From the NCBI GenBank assembly GCA_000974665.1, contig BBSY01000003.1, positions 1,205,001-1,269,000 of the forward strand: DNA of 64,000 bases, in the 5' to 3' direction. Source of the DNA: an alpha proteobacterium U9-1i (GTDB taxonomy: Bacteria > Pseudomonadota > Alphaproteobacteria > Caulobacterales > Aquidulcibacteraceae). The notes under the pieces are model-generated. The model searched no databases, had not been told where the DNA came from, and saw only the letters and a program-made list of their open reading frames with translations. The position numbers were made by a program, and so were the translations under genes. Shown here piece by piece: positions 1 through 7,981 of the stretch; position 1 is the stretch's first letter; each line of letters starts with the position of its first letter.

Positions 1-93
1 GACCTGATGGCCGCCGCCGGCGTGTTTCTGGTGTGCGCGGTCGTGGCGCTCATTGGCGGTCTCGCGCTGCGCCGGAGAAAAGCCAATGCTTAG
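1..93 (+). CDS. C-terminal end of a membrane protein (partial)
   Basis: Only the last 30 codons lie in the window. They encode one hydrophobic helix followed by an Arg/Lys-rich tail (LRRRKANA), which is how the last helix of a multi-spanning inner-membrane protein usually ends. The stop codon overlaps the start of the next gene in the string ATGCTTAG, so the two are probably translationally coupled. GDYXXLXY proteins commonly follow DUF2157/DUF4401 membrane proteins, so this may be the end of one. That is inference from context, since the diagnostic part is outside the window. Confidence 0.6.
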   Translation, partial: DLMAAAGVFLVCAVVALIGGLALRRRKANA

Positions 94-670
94 CGCGCCC
101 ATCCGCATCCTGGTCATCGCTGCACTCTGCGTGGCGGGTCTGGTCGGGCTGGTCGTGCGCGAAAGCATGGCGCGCGACAACGGCACTGAAGTGCTGATGC
201 CGATGGAGGCGGTCGATCCGCGTTCGCTGCTGAGCGGTCACTTCGTGATCATCAGTTTGCGTGAATCGATCCCCGTGGAGGAGCCCTGTCCGACGCCCGC
301 CTCCGAAACACCATGGATCGCACTTGCGCCAGAGGGCGAGGTGCATCGCTTCGCCGGCTCCGCGCCGACGCGTGACGAAGCGCGGCAGATAGCACCCCTG
401 GTCGTGCGCGGCGCCTTCACCTGCTCAACGCCGATTGTTTCAGACGATCCCGCGTTTCCGGGAACGGCGGGCTGGATCATGCTCGATCTGGGCATCGATC
501 GCTTTCACACAAACCAAGCCGAAGCCGAACGCATCGACCGCATTCTTCGGGAGCAGCGCCCGGGCGAAGATTCGCGCGTGTTCGCAATCGTCTCAATCGG
601 CGAAGACGGGCGCGCCCGCCTCAAGGGGCTCGTCGTCGATGGCGCGCGGGTCGAACTCGGCTGGACTTAG
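86..670 (+). CDS. GDYXXLXY domain protein
   Basis: This 194-residue protein has an N-terminal hydrophobic helix (about residues 7-24), a signal anchor or signal peptide, and then a soluble domain. A degenerate form of the family motif is present at about residues 51-58 (GHFVIISL, where the family has GDYxxLxY). Family members are membrane-anchored proteins of unknown biochemical role, usually encoded beside DUF2157/DUF4401 membrane proteins, matching the partial gene upstream. The ATG inside the upstream stop region is preferred over earlier starts because it puts the hydrophobic segment at the N terminus. The gene ends in a 4-base stop overlap (TTAG) with the rhomboid gene on the other strand. 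Confidence 0.78.
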   Translation: MLSAPIRILVIAALCVAGLVGLVVRESMARDNGTEVLMPMEAVDPRSLLSGHFVIISLRESIPVEEPCPTPASETPWIALAPEGEVHRFAGSAPTRDEARQIAPLVVRGAFTCSTPIVSDDPAFPGTAGWIMLDLGIDRFHTNQAEAERIDRILREQRPGEDSRVFAIVSIGEDGRARLKGLVVDGARVELGWT

Positions 671-1296
671 CCCCACGGGCCCGCCGACGTACATTTTGGC
701 GCCAACAGCGGATAAGCGATTGCGCCGGCTATGAAGCCGCCCAAATGCGCTTCCCACGCGATCGGCAACGGCAGCAGCGCAAACAGCACGACATTGATGC
801 CGAGAAACACCACGATCGCGCGTCGCACACGGGGATCGGCCAACGCTGCTTGCGGCGATGGACGTACCCCCAAGAAGTACGCACCGAACAACCCACAAAT
901 CGCGCCTGACGCGCCGACTGCGCCAATTTCTGAATGCGCGTTAATTAAGATGTACGCGAGCGCGCCGCCGAGCGCGGAAGCGAAGAACAGAACTAAAAAG
1001 CGGACCGCGCCAAGACGCGACGCGACGAACGGCGCTGCATCCATGAACGCCAGCCCGTTCATTAAAATGTGCGCCACGCCGTAGTGGAAAAACACGTGCC
1101 CGAACAACGGCGCGGCAAGCACGACATAGTCCATTGGCGCATCGAACCGCGCCGGGACGACGCCCCATTGGTTAAACAAAGCTTGATGCGCGTTGGGATC
1201 GAACTGCCCCAGCGCGAAGAACGCGACCAAGATCGCGCCGCCGAGCAACAAGACAACAGGTGGAAACCGCAACGGGCGCTCCTTGTTCGTCAGCAT
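667..1296 (-). CDS. Rhomboid family intramembrane serine protease
   Basis: A 209-residue polytopic membrane protein with the rhomboid signature. The nucleophile motif GASG is at residues 128-131 (Ser130), the catalytic His is in EAHLGGF (His184), and the HxxxN motif in TM2 is at His76/Asn80. Rhomboids cleave transmembrane substrates within the bilayer; the substrate here cannot be deduced. The start is the ATG followed by a short charged N terminus and the first helix; upstream in-frame sequence is not membrane-protein-like and was excluded. The protein has the minimal six-helix prokaryotic length. It is divergent from hfaA with about 125 bp between starts. Confidence 0.92.
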   Translation of the reverse strand: MLTNKERPLRFPPVVLLLGGAILVAFFALGQFDPNAHQALFNQWGVVPARFDAPMDYVVLAAPLFGHVFFHYGVAHILMNGLAFMDAAPFVASRLGAVRFLVLFFASALGGALAYILINAHSEIGAVGASGAICGLFGAYFLGVRPSPQAALADPRVRRAIVVFLGINVVLFALLPLPIAWEAHLGGFIAGAIAYPLLAPKCTSAGPWG

Positions 1297-1421
1297 ATGG
1301 CGCGGCGGCGCGGTTAACCCAAGCCAGGCGCTGCGCGGCCGCCGAGCGCGGCGCTCCCCTTCTACGCTGGCACAGCCGTTGCTTTCTCGCCATCGACACG
1401 AATTTCCTTGGGCGGGCTGAC

Positions 1422-1802
1422 ATGCGTTTCGGCACATTAACCCTCGCGGCGCCAGTCCTCGCGACTCTGGCGTTCGCAGGTTCAGCGGCGGCGGATCCTA
1501 TTCCTTCGGGGACAGGCGACGTCGAGCGCGCGTTCGGCATGGGCTGGTCGAGCTTTGATCAACCCATTGAAGCCTCCACACGCGACGAAAACGGCAATCG
1601 CGTCATCATCAACGGTCGCATGGAACTCGAAGGCACGCTCACCGGCGGCCTGATGGACGGGTTCGGATCGGGTCTCGGCTCGGCGCAAGCGATCGGCAAC
1701 CAGCTCAACGTGGTCACACAGGGTTCGTGGAACACCGTGATCGTGGATTCAACCCAAACAAACAACGGCGATGTCACAGCCGTGATCGATGGAGACAATT
1801 GA
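1422..1802 (+). CDS. hfaA: Holdfast anchoring protein HfaA (curlin-like)
   Basis: A 126-residue secreted protein with an N-terminal signal peptide ending near AAADP (about residue 24). The mature part is Asn/Gln/Gly rich, with curlin-like spacing in its C-terminal half (GNQLNVVTQGSWNTVIVD). In Caulobacter, HfaA, HfaB and HfaD anchor the polysaccharide holdfast to the envelope, HfaA being the small amyloid-like subunit related to CsgA. Here it is directly followed by a CsgG-type gene and a large Ala/Ser/Thr-rich exported protein, the same hfaA-hfaB-hfaD order. Its TGA overlaps the hfaB ATG by one base (TGATG), implying coupling. A GTTAAC sequence, a CtrA half-site, lies about 105 bp upstream, but I see no full box. 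Confidence 0.8.
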   Translation: MRFGTLTLAAPVLATLAFAGSAAADPIPSGTGDVERAFGMGWSSFDQPIEASTRDENGNRVIINGRMELEGTLTGGLMDGFGSGLGSAQAIGNQLNVVTQGSWNTVIVDSTQTNNGDVTAVIDGDN

Positions 1803-2875
1803 TGCGCGGCTTGAAAGCTCTCGCGGTCACCGTGGCTACAGCCGCACTCACGGCGTGCGTTTCGCCCACGTCTGGCGATGATGGCATGTATGCGCTGCCG
1901 ATTGGCGACGCGCCGGTCACCGCTAACCCCACCGCTTATACGCCAGCGCTGAATTGCTTGGCCGATTACGGCCGCGCCCATTCGCTCACCGCGCCACGCG
2001 TCGCGGTCGGCCGCATCCTCGACTACACCGGCGCCGTCAACGAAGATGGCGGCCGCCGCATCACGCAAGGCGCCTCGCTGATGGCGATTTCCGCTTTCGC
2101 GAAATCCGGCGCACGTCTGGTTGAACGCTTCGATACGTCCGTCACTGAACTTGAACTGCGCTACGCCAACAACCGCTTGATCGGCGGCGAAGCGGGCGAC
2201 GACAACGTGCGCCGCATCTTTGCGGGGCAAATGCCAGGCTCGGACTATTACTTCGTCGGCGGCATTACCGAGATGAACTACAACATCCGCTCGTCTGGTG
2301 TTGACGCGTTCGTTGGCGACACCGCCACGCGCGGCGATCGCGGCAATCTTGGCGGGCGCCTCTATGTGATGAACATCGCGATGGACTTCCGCCTGATCGA
2401 CACGCGTACGCTCGAAGTGGTGGATGTCATCTCCTACCAAAAGCAGATCATCGGCCGCGAACTCCGTGCCGGCGTCTTCTCGTTCTTCGGCGATACGCTG
2501 GTTGATATCGCCGCCGGCGAGCGGGCGCTTGAGCCTGTTCAACTCGCGGTCCGCGCGGGCGTTGAACGCGCGGTCGTCGAGGTGATGTCAAACCTCTATC
2601 GCGTTTCCGACAGCTCCGCCTGCCAAGAAGCGCTGGTCGCCGAAGGCGACCCAATGGGCCCAGGCGCCGCGACGCGCACAGCCAGCACCACGCAAGCGAC
2701 CGGCGCTTTCGTCACCGCCCAGCCTGCGCCAGCCGCGACGCAAGCCGCCGCGCAGCGAGCCGACACCAATGCGTGGCACGCGCGCCGCGACGAAAGCATC
2801 ACCGGCCTGCGCGGCCGCGAAGAGAACGTCGCACCCACGCGCAGCGCCCAAAACCTGCCGGGCGTGCGCTCGTAA
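1802..2875 (+). CDS. hfaB: Holdfast anchoring lipoprotein HfaB (CsgG family)
   Basis: A 357-residue lipoprotein whose signal peptide ends in the lipobox LTAC, followed by a CsgG-type domain (region VAVGRILDYTGAVNEDGGRR through the IGRELRAGVFSFF segment). CsgG proteins form the outer-membrane secretion channel for curli subunits. In Caulobacter HfaB is the CsgG-like lipoprotein needed for HfaA and HfaD to reach the surface. The last 80 or so residues are Ala/Thr/Gln rich and probably disordered. Start and order in the operon are fixed by the one-base overlap with hfaA. The function is inferred from family and synteny, both of which agree. Confidence 0.88.
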   Translation: MRGLKALAVTVATAALTACVSPTSGDDGMYALPIGDAPVTANPTAYTPALNCLADYGRAHSLTAPRVAVGRILDYTGAVNEDGGRRITQGASLMAISAFAKSGARLVERFDTSVTELELRYANNRLIGGEAGDDNVRRIFAGQMPGSDYYFVGGITEMNYNIRSSGVDAFVGDTATRGDRGNLGGRLYVMNIAMDFRLIDTRTLEVVDVISYQKQIIGRELRAGVFSFFGDTLVDIAAGERALEPVQLAVRAGVERAVVEVMSNLYRVSDSSACQEALVAEGDPMGPGAATRTASTTQATGAFVTAQPAPAATQAAAQRADTNAWHARRDESITGLRGREENVAPTRSAQNLPGVRS

Positions 2876-2896
2876 GCCATTGATACGGAGCCGCCG

Positions 2897-4129
2897 ATGC
2901 GCGTCGCCTTTCTCGTTTCAGTCGCGTTGATCGCCGCGCCTTTCGCGTATGCGCAGAGCGCCAATCATCGCGCAACAAATCCCACCGCTCAGCAGGTGGT
3001 GAATGAACAATATCAGTTGCGTGGAACGACATCCGTCACGACCGTCCGCGTTGGCGAGGCACATGACGTCGGCGCCAGCGCGATTGCTGGCAGCAACGCC
3101 GTGGTCGCGTCGGCAGACCGCGCCCGCGCTGACCTATCAAACGCACAGCACATGGATGGAAACGCAAGCGCGACCGCAGACGTCGTGGCGTGGAACAGCG
3201 CGGGCGTCGTTACAGTCGCCAGCGCAGCCGTCGCCAACGGCGCCACTGCCACCGCACAAGGCGGCGAAATCAGTGTCAGCTCAAACCAGCTCGCGCACGG
3301 CGATTCCAGCGCCGCCACGCGCCTCACCTCAGGCACATCCGCGCACGCTTCATCGTCAGCCGCCGCCAGCGGCAATGTCGCCGCGCTTTCCGCGGAAAAC
3401 GCCGATATTCGCGCGGTCGCGAACCAGGAAAGCACTGGCCGCACGTCCGCGACAAGCGAGGCCGATCATTGCTGCGTGGGCGGCCAGGCCGTGTCCGCCG
3501 CCATCGCCAGCGCCAACAACATCAGTGCGGCGGGCTACACCACGACGCTGCTCACTGACACAGCGCAAACCGCGACGGGCGCGAGCGTAACAGCACGAAG
3601 CGACCTCTACGCTGGCTATGCCTACGACGCCTCGGGCAACGCCACCGCGAACGCCAACGCGCTGACCATCGACAACGCTTTCGGTTATGTGAACGCGCGC
3701 GCATCGCAAACAGCGACAGCGGAGGTTTCGGCGCAATCGTACGTCACGCTCGGCGGGGATTTCCTGGGGTTTGCGTCCGCTGGCGCCTACGGCGTTGGCA
3801 ACCAAGCGATCGTATCAAACGTCACTTCGGACACCGTGCTCGACGTCACCCAAGCCAACTCCGGCGACATCAGCGCCGATGCCGCCCTTGTCGGCGGAGG
3901 CGGCGACATGGCGCTCGCATCATCAGCCGCCTACGGCAACGTTGTGACGGGATCTCTATGCGCCTATTGCGGCGACGAAGAGCCGACACTGAATGCGCGC
4001 AATGATCAAACCAACGAAGGCGCGGTCAATGCGAACGCCACGGTGATGAGTTCGCGCGCACGCACTGTGGCCGCGACATCCAGCGCCATCGGAAACGCCG
4101 CGACTTATCAAGTGCAAGGCGCAAACTAG
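2897..4129 (+). CDS. hfaD: Holdfast anchor protein HfaD
   Basis: A 410-residue exported protein with a cleavable signal peptide (cleavage near AYAQS, about residue 20). It is almost entirely low-complexity Ala/Ser/Thr/Asn sequence with regularly repeated short strands, as expected of a large surface adhesin with a beta-solenoid-like body. Cysteines are rare and paired (CCVGG and CAYC). In Caulobacter HfaD is the large partner of HfaA in holdfast attachment and needs HfaB for export. It follows hfaB by 21 bp with a GGAG ribosome site. No hfaC-like gene follows: the next gene is convergent and shares the CTAG stop overlap. Confidence 0.82.
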   Translation: MRVAFLVSVALIAAPFAYAQSANHRATNPTAQQVVNEQYQLRGTTSVTTVRVGEAHDVGASAIAGSNAVVASADRARADLSNAQHMDGNASATADVVAWNSAGVVTVASAAVANGATATAQGGEISVSSNQLAHGDSSAATRLTSGTSAHASSSAAASGNVAALSAENADIRAVANQESTGRTSATSEADHCCVGGQAVSAAIASANNISAAGYTTTLLTDTAQTATGASVTARSDLYAGYAYDASGNATANANALTIDNAFGYVNARASQTATAEVSAQSYVTLGGDFLGFASAGAYGVGNQAIVSNVTSDTVLDVTQANSGDISADAALVGGGGDMALASSAAYGNVVTGSLCAYCGDEEPTLNARNDQTNEGAVNANATVMSSRARTVAATSSAIGNAATYQVQGAN

Positions 4130-5814
4130 CTCGCTTCGCGCGCGGCGCTGGCCGGGCGCAGCAGGCCCCGATATCGGACGATCAACCCGACCAGCGGGTG
4201 GCTGATCTCGACGTGAAACCGAAACGCGCCATTCTCCTCGGTCTCGTAGGCGTGAGAATGCGGCGCAAGCCAAAGCGGCAACGGCACGCCAAAGGCGCGC
4301 CAGCGCCGCACCACCAAGCGCAAAGCGCCGGTGTCGAGGACCATCGCCATCGAGAACTCGAGCGCACCGAAACGTTCGCACAGCAAACGTTCCGAGCGTC
4401 CCTCGCCTTCATACTGAAGGCTCGAAAACATGAAGCGCCCAAAGCTGCGCCGCCACGTTTCGCGCATCGCGTCAGCGTGAAAGACGACGCTTACGTCGTA
4501 ATCGCCGGCCGGCGGGAACGACATCATTGCGGCGGCTGCGCGCGCCAGCCAATTGCCGCCTCGCTCCACCGTGGCTGAGCCAATGGCGCGGCGCACGCCG
4601 TCGTGCATCTCTCGCACGGCACGGGGCAACCCATCCCACGCGCCGCCCAGCAGCCGCTGATAAAGCGGCGCGCCGCGCGGCGGCGTCTCGCGCTCACCAG
4701 TGTAAATCGTGCGCGTCGCGAAAAGCTTTTCGTAGTCGTCGAGTTCAATCTCTTGTGTCGCTGCGCGCGCGCCAGGCACTGGTTGTGCGCCTGCGATTTG
4801 CCGGCGAACGATCGCCTCCACCGCCATGGACGGGATAAGCGGACCGTCGCTGCCCTCGGCGAGCAAGTGCCAAGAGCGGGTAAGCGTTGCGCCACCCTCC
4901 AACGCCCCGCGCGCCTCCACGAACATTCCGCCGCGATGCTCTCCCCATCGCACGCGGTTTGTCGCCCAGTGCATGAGGGGCGCGAGCGGTGCGAGCGTGC
5001 GCATCCAGCCGATCGCGACGAGCCAGGAGAGTGCGATCAACCCGCGATGCAAAACCTCGGGCACGGGGCCTGCGCCCATCCATACGCGTCGCACTTCCGG
5101 GCGAAGCGCCGAGAGCGCGCGCAAGTCGGGCACGTCGACGAGCGAAAACAATGTGCTCCTCAACGGCACTCGCCCGGGCGGCGCGATGGTGTAACGACGC
5201 TGCTGCGTGAACGGTTTGCCGATGATTTTCGCCGTACGGCCGAGATATGCGACCGGCTGCCCCGCATAACTGGCGATCGCGCGCACGACATTTTCGCCAA
5301 CGCCCGCATAGGGAGACGGCGCGATGCCGCCGCTGATGGAATCCACGCGGGCCATGTCTCGCGAGAGACGCCGCACTACGGCGGCAGTGAGCACCGGAAA
5401 ACTCGACACGCCAGACAGTACGAAAACACCAGCCTCGCGCGCCGCTTTGTCAAAGGCGCTGACGCCCGTGACAAAGCCCGCAGCATCGGCAAGATCGAGA
5501 TAATTTACGCGCGCGGCGACGCAGGCCTCGATCAAGCGATACCGCCCATCGCCATACGCTTGAAACGGCCCGCTCGCGTCCACGACAACGTTAGGGGCGT
5601 GGGCTGCAAGCTGCGCCGTAAGGTCACCCTCGCGGTCGAATGCGCCGGCGATCAGCTTTGCAGCCGTGGCGCCGCGCGTCGCGCAAAACGCTTGCGCTTT
5701 GGCTGGCGATCGCCCGCAAACGATGATTTCAAGCGATGGCTCGGTCTCGAGCAACTCAACGATGCGGCCGCCGAACGTGCCGTAACCGCCGACGATGAGC
5801 AGCTTCAATGTCAC
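4126..5814 (-). CDS. Saccharopine dehydrogenase-like NAD(P)-binding protein with C-terminal DUF4166
   Basis: A 562-residue two-domain protein. The first 230 or so residues form a Rossmann domain starting with GGYGTFGGRIVELL, with ASGPFQ and LDLAD segments typical of the saccharopine dehydrogenase/trans-acting enoyl-reductase family. The last 190 or so residues match the DUF4166 pattern (WRRSFGRFMFSS, CERFGALEFS, GVPLPLWLAP). Such fusions occur in many alphaproteobacteria; substrate unknown. The middle holds a hydrophobic segment (IALSWLVAIGWM) that could touch the membrane. The start codon is GTG. It runs toward hfaD and does not share its direction, so I do not link it to holdfast. Confidence 0.84.
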   Translation of the reverse strand: MTLKLLIVGGYGTFGGRIVELLETEPSLEIIVCGRSPAKAQAFCATRGATAAKLIAGAFDREGDLTAQLAAHAPNVVVDASGPFQAYGDGRYRLIEACVAARVNYLDLADAAGFVTGVSAFDKAAREAGVFVLSGVSSFPVLTAAVVRRLSRDMARVDSISGGIAPSPYAGVGENVVRAIASYAGQPVAYLGRTAKIIGKPFTQQRRYTIAPPGRVPLRSTLFSLVDVPDLRALSALRPEVRRVWMGAGPVPEVLHRGLIALSWLVAIGWMRTLAPLAPLMHWATNRVRWGEHRGGMFVEARGALEGGATLTRSWHLLAEGSDGPLIPSMAVEAIVRRQIAGAQPVPGARAATQEIELDDYEKLFATRTIYTGERETPPRGAPLYQRLLGGAWDGLPRAVREMHDGVRRAIGSATVERGGNWLARAAAAMMSFPPAGDYDVSVVFHADAMRETWRRSFGRFMFSSLQYEGEGRSERLLCERFGALEFSMAMVLDTGALRLVVRRWRAFGVPLPLWLAPHSHAYETEENGAFRFHVEISHPLVGLIVRYRGLLRPASAAREAS

Positions 5815-5867
5815 GCGGAAACGCTAGGCCAGCGCGCGCGCAAAGCCAGCGGACAAGACGCCGCGCG

Positions 5868-6701
5868 TCAGATTCCGTCGCCGGCGACGCCGAGATCGAA
5901 CATCTGGTTCATTTCGGTGGCTGGCGTGACGCCCTTCCCGCATGCCCCACCCACGGGCTTGGCCGGCACCCCAGCCACTGTGCAGCGCGCTGCAACCGGC
6001 TCAAGCACCACCGAACCAGCCGCAATCCGCGCATCTTCGCCGATTTCGATGTTGCCGAGCACCTTCGCGCCGGCGCCGATCATCACGCCGCGACGGATTT
6101 TCGGGTGGCGATCGCCGCCTGCTTTGCCCGTGCCGCCAAGCGTAACGGAGTGAAGCATCGAGACATCATCTTCCACCACTGCCGTTTCGCCGATGACAAT
6201 GCCGTGGGCGTGGTCGATGAACACGCCGGCGCCGATTTTGGCGTTAGGATGAATGTCGACATTGAAGAGTTCCGAAACACGGCTCTGCAAATGATAGGCG
6301 AGGACGTCGCGGCCCTGCTCCCACAGCCAGTGGGCGATGCGATAGGCCTGGAGCCCGCCATAACCCTTAAAATAGAGGAACGGTTGCAAATAGGTCTTGG
6401 TCGCCGGGTCGCGCTCGCGCACGACGCGCATGTCGCGCAAAGCCTGCTGGGCGATGTTGGGGTCCGCCACGTAGGCTTCGCGGATCACTTCGCGCAATTG
6501 AAGCGCAGCGAGATCGGCGTGCCCGAGCTTCTGCGCCAAATGATACGAAAGCGCATCCTCGATGCGGTCGTGGTGCAAAATCGAAGCGTGGAGATAGGAC
6601 GCGAGCAACGGCTCCTCCGCGGCGGCCTGCATCGCCTCCACGCGCAATTGCGACCAGACCCCGCCGGACGCTTCGAACACGCGCGTTTGAGCTTCGGCCA
6701 T
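5868..6701 (-). CDS. cysE: Serine O-acetyltransferase
   Basis: This enzyme makes O-acetyl-L-serine from serine and acetyl-CoA, the first committed step to cysteine. The 277-residue protein has the alpha-helical N-terminal domain of CysE followed by a left-handed beta-helix of hexapeptide repeats (IGAGVFIDHAHGIVIGETA, then MLHSVTLGGTGK and HPKIRRGVMIGAGAKVLG). Both active-site histidine contexts, DHAHG and LHSVT, are intact. The C-terminal tail is somewhat extended after GVPAKPVGG. The ATG beginning MAEAQ is chosen because it gives the usual N terminus. It sits 4 bp downstream of the NUDIX gene on the same strand. Confidence 0.93.
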   Translation of the reverse strand: MAEAQTRVFEASGGVWSQLRVEAMQAAAEEPLLASYLHASILHHDRIEDALSYHLAQKLGHADLAALQLREVIREAYVADPNIAQQALRDMRVVRERDPATKTYLQPFLYFKGYGGLQAYRIAHWLWEQGRDVLAYHLQSRVSELFNVDIHPNAKIGAGVFIDHAHGIVIGETAVVEDDVSMLHSVTLGGTGKAGGDRHPKIRRGVMIGAGAKVLGNIEIGEDARIAAGSVVLEPVAARCTVAGVPAKPVGGACGKGVTPATEMNQMFDLGVAGDGI

Positions 6702-6705
6702 GGTC

Positions 6706-7317
6706 CTACTCCGTCCCTCGCGCAAGCATCGCCTTCGCCAGTTCGGCGGGCAGTTGCCCCGTCACCGCCATGTGGTGGGCGCGCAGCACCGCCGCAACCG
6801 TCATGGAATCACGAATTCGGCCGTCGACCACCCGGTCGAGCAATTCCGTAAATGACGTGGTCCGCCGCTTCAGAACTTCCGTAGGTTCCGGGCTCGCTTC
6901 GCCGGGCGTGAGGTCGGTGGCGAGGAAAATGATGCAGCGCTCGTCGGTGAGGGAGTTCGACATATCCATCTCAAGCACCTCCCGCAGCTCGCCAGCGCGC
7001 AGGCCAGTTTCCTCCTTCAACTCTCTCACGGCGCACATCAATGGCGCCTCATCCGGCTCCGCCCCTCCCTCGGGCATCTCCCAAGAATAGCGCCCGAGCG
7101 GGAACCGCCATTGCCCTACAAGGTGTACGCGACCATCCGCCCCGATGGGCAATACGCCCACGGCAAGCCTGCGAATGCGAATGACGCTATACGTCCCTTC
7201 CGCCCCGCCGGGATGAATTACGGCATGGGTGTCGATCTTGAACCAATCGTTCGCGAACGGCTGGCTCACGCTCTTGACCGTCCACGGATCGCCGTCTTCT
7301 TCCCATTCTGTGCTCAT
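6706..7317 (-). CDS. NUDIX hydrolase, ADP-ribose pyrophosphatase-like
   Basis: A 203-residue NUDIX protein. The box GX5EX7REUXEEXGU is complete, running from EGGAEPDEAP to RELKEETGL, with the Glu residues that bind the metal. The N-terminal beta-rich part and a C-terminal helical region fit the ADP-ribose/nucleoside-diphosphate-sugar branch. Substrate specificity cannot be settled by sight. It is likely co-transcribed with cysE, which follows by 4 bp, and is divergent from the nitroreductase gene, with 34 bp between starts that must contain both promoters or their core parts. Confidence 0.9.
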   Translation of the reverse strand: MSTEWEEDGDPWTVKSVSQPFANDWFKIDTHAVIHPGGAEGTYSVIRIRRLAVGVLPIGADGRVHLVGQWRFPLGRYSWEMPEGGAEPDEAPLMCAVRELKEETGLRAGELREVLEMDMSNSLTDERCIIFLATDLTPGEASPEPTEVLKRRTTSFTELLDRVVDGRIRDSMTVAAVLRAHHMAVTGQLPAELAKAMLARGTE

Positions 7318-7351
7318 GACTCGTTTCTATAAGCACCGGCGCATCTGCGCC

Positions 7352-7981
7352 ATGGAGACAACATTGCCGCTACCCGCAACCGCCGTCCCGCCGCCCCTCG
7401 CCGAACATGAACCGGGCCGCGCTGTCTTTGAAAGCGCCGAAACGTTGACGCTCCTCGCGCTGCGGCGTTCGACCAAAGTGATCCACCTTGCCGCGCCAGG
7501 CCCGGACGCGGCGCAGCTCGATGCACTGCTGCGGCTCGCCGTGCGCGTGCCCGATCACGGCAAGTTAGGCCCGTGGCGGTTCGTGGTGATTGAAGGCGAA
7601 GCACGCGCCCGCGCCGGTGAAGCGCTCGCGACCCTCAAAGAGGATGCGCCAAGTCAAGACGCAGCGCGCGCCACATTCACCCGTTCGCCACTTTGCGTGA
7701 TGGTGATTTCCACTGCGAGCCCCAATCCGAAAATTCCGGAATGGGAGCAGGTGCTCTCGGCCGGCGCTGCCTGCAACGCGCTGCTGCTTGCCGCACATGC
7801 GATGGGTTTCGGCGGTTGTTGGCTGACAGGTTGGCCCTGCTACGATCCCAGCGCACGGGCCGCGCTAGGTTTGGCGAACCACGAACGCATCGCGGGTTTC
7901 ATTCATCTTGGTACAGCTACGCAAACGCCGACAGAACGTGTTCGGGCCGATTGGCGCGATAGGGTGAGCCGGTTCCCTTAG
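7352..7981 (+). CDS. Nitroreductase family protein (YdjA-like)
   Basis: A 209-residue FMN-dependent nitroreductase-fold protein. The N-terminal ALRRSTKVI motif supplies the phosphate-binding Arg/Ser typical of the family, and RVPDHGKLGPWRFVVIEG matches the YdjA branch. The later GFGGCWLTGWPCYD and IAGFIHLG segments complete the fold. YdjA-type enzymes are small NADPH-dependent reductases with poorly known physiological substrates. An earlier in-frame ATG would overlap the divergent NUDIX start and add a non-conserved tail, so the METTLP start is preferred. The gene ends in a TTAG overlap with the next gene on the opposite strand. Confidence 0.88.
   Translation: METTLPLPATAVPPPLAEHEPGRAVFESAETLTLLALRRSTKVIHLAAPGPDAAQLDALLRLAVRVPDHGKLGPWRFVVIEGEARARAGEALATLKEDAPSQDAARATFTRSPLCVMVISTASPNPKIPEWEQVLSAGAACNALLLAAHAMGFGGCWLTGWPCYDPSARAALGLANHERIAGFIHLGTATQTPTERVRADWRDRVSRFP

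Noticed and set aside
4603-6153. A 516-codon plus-strand frame across the saccharopine-like gene and cysE
   Set aside because: It spans two real genes on the other strand and has no coherent domain.
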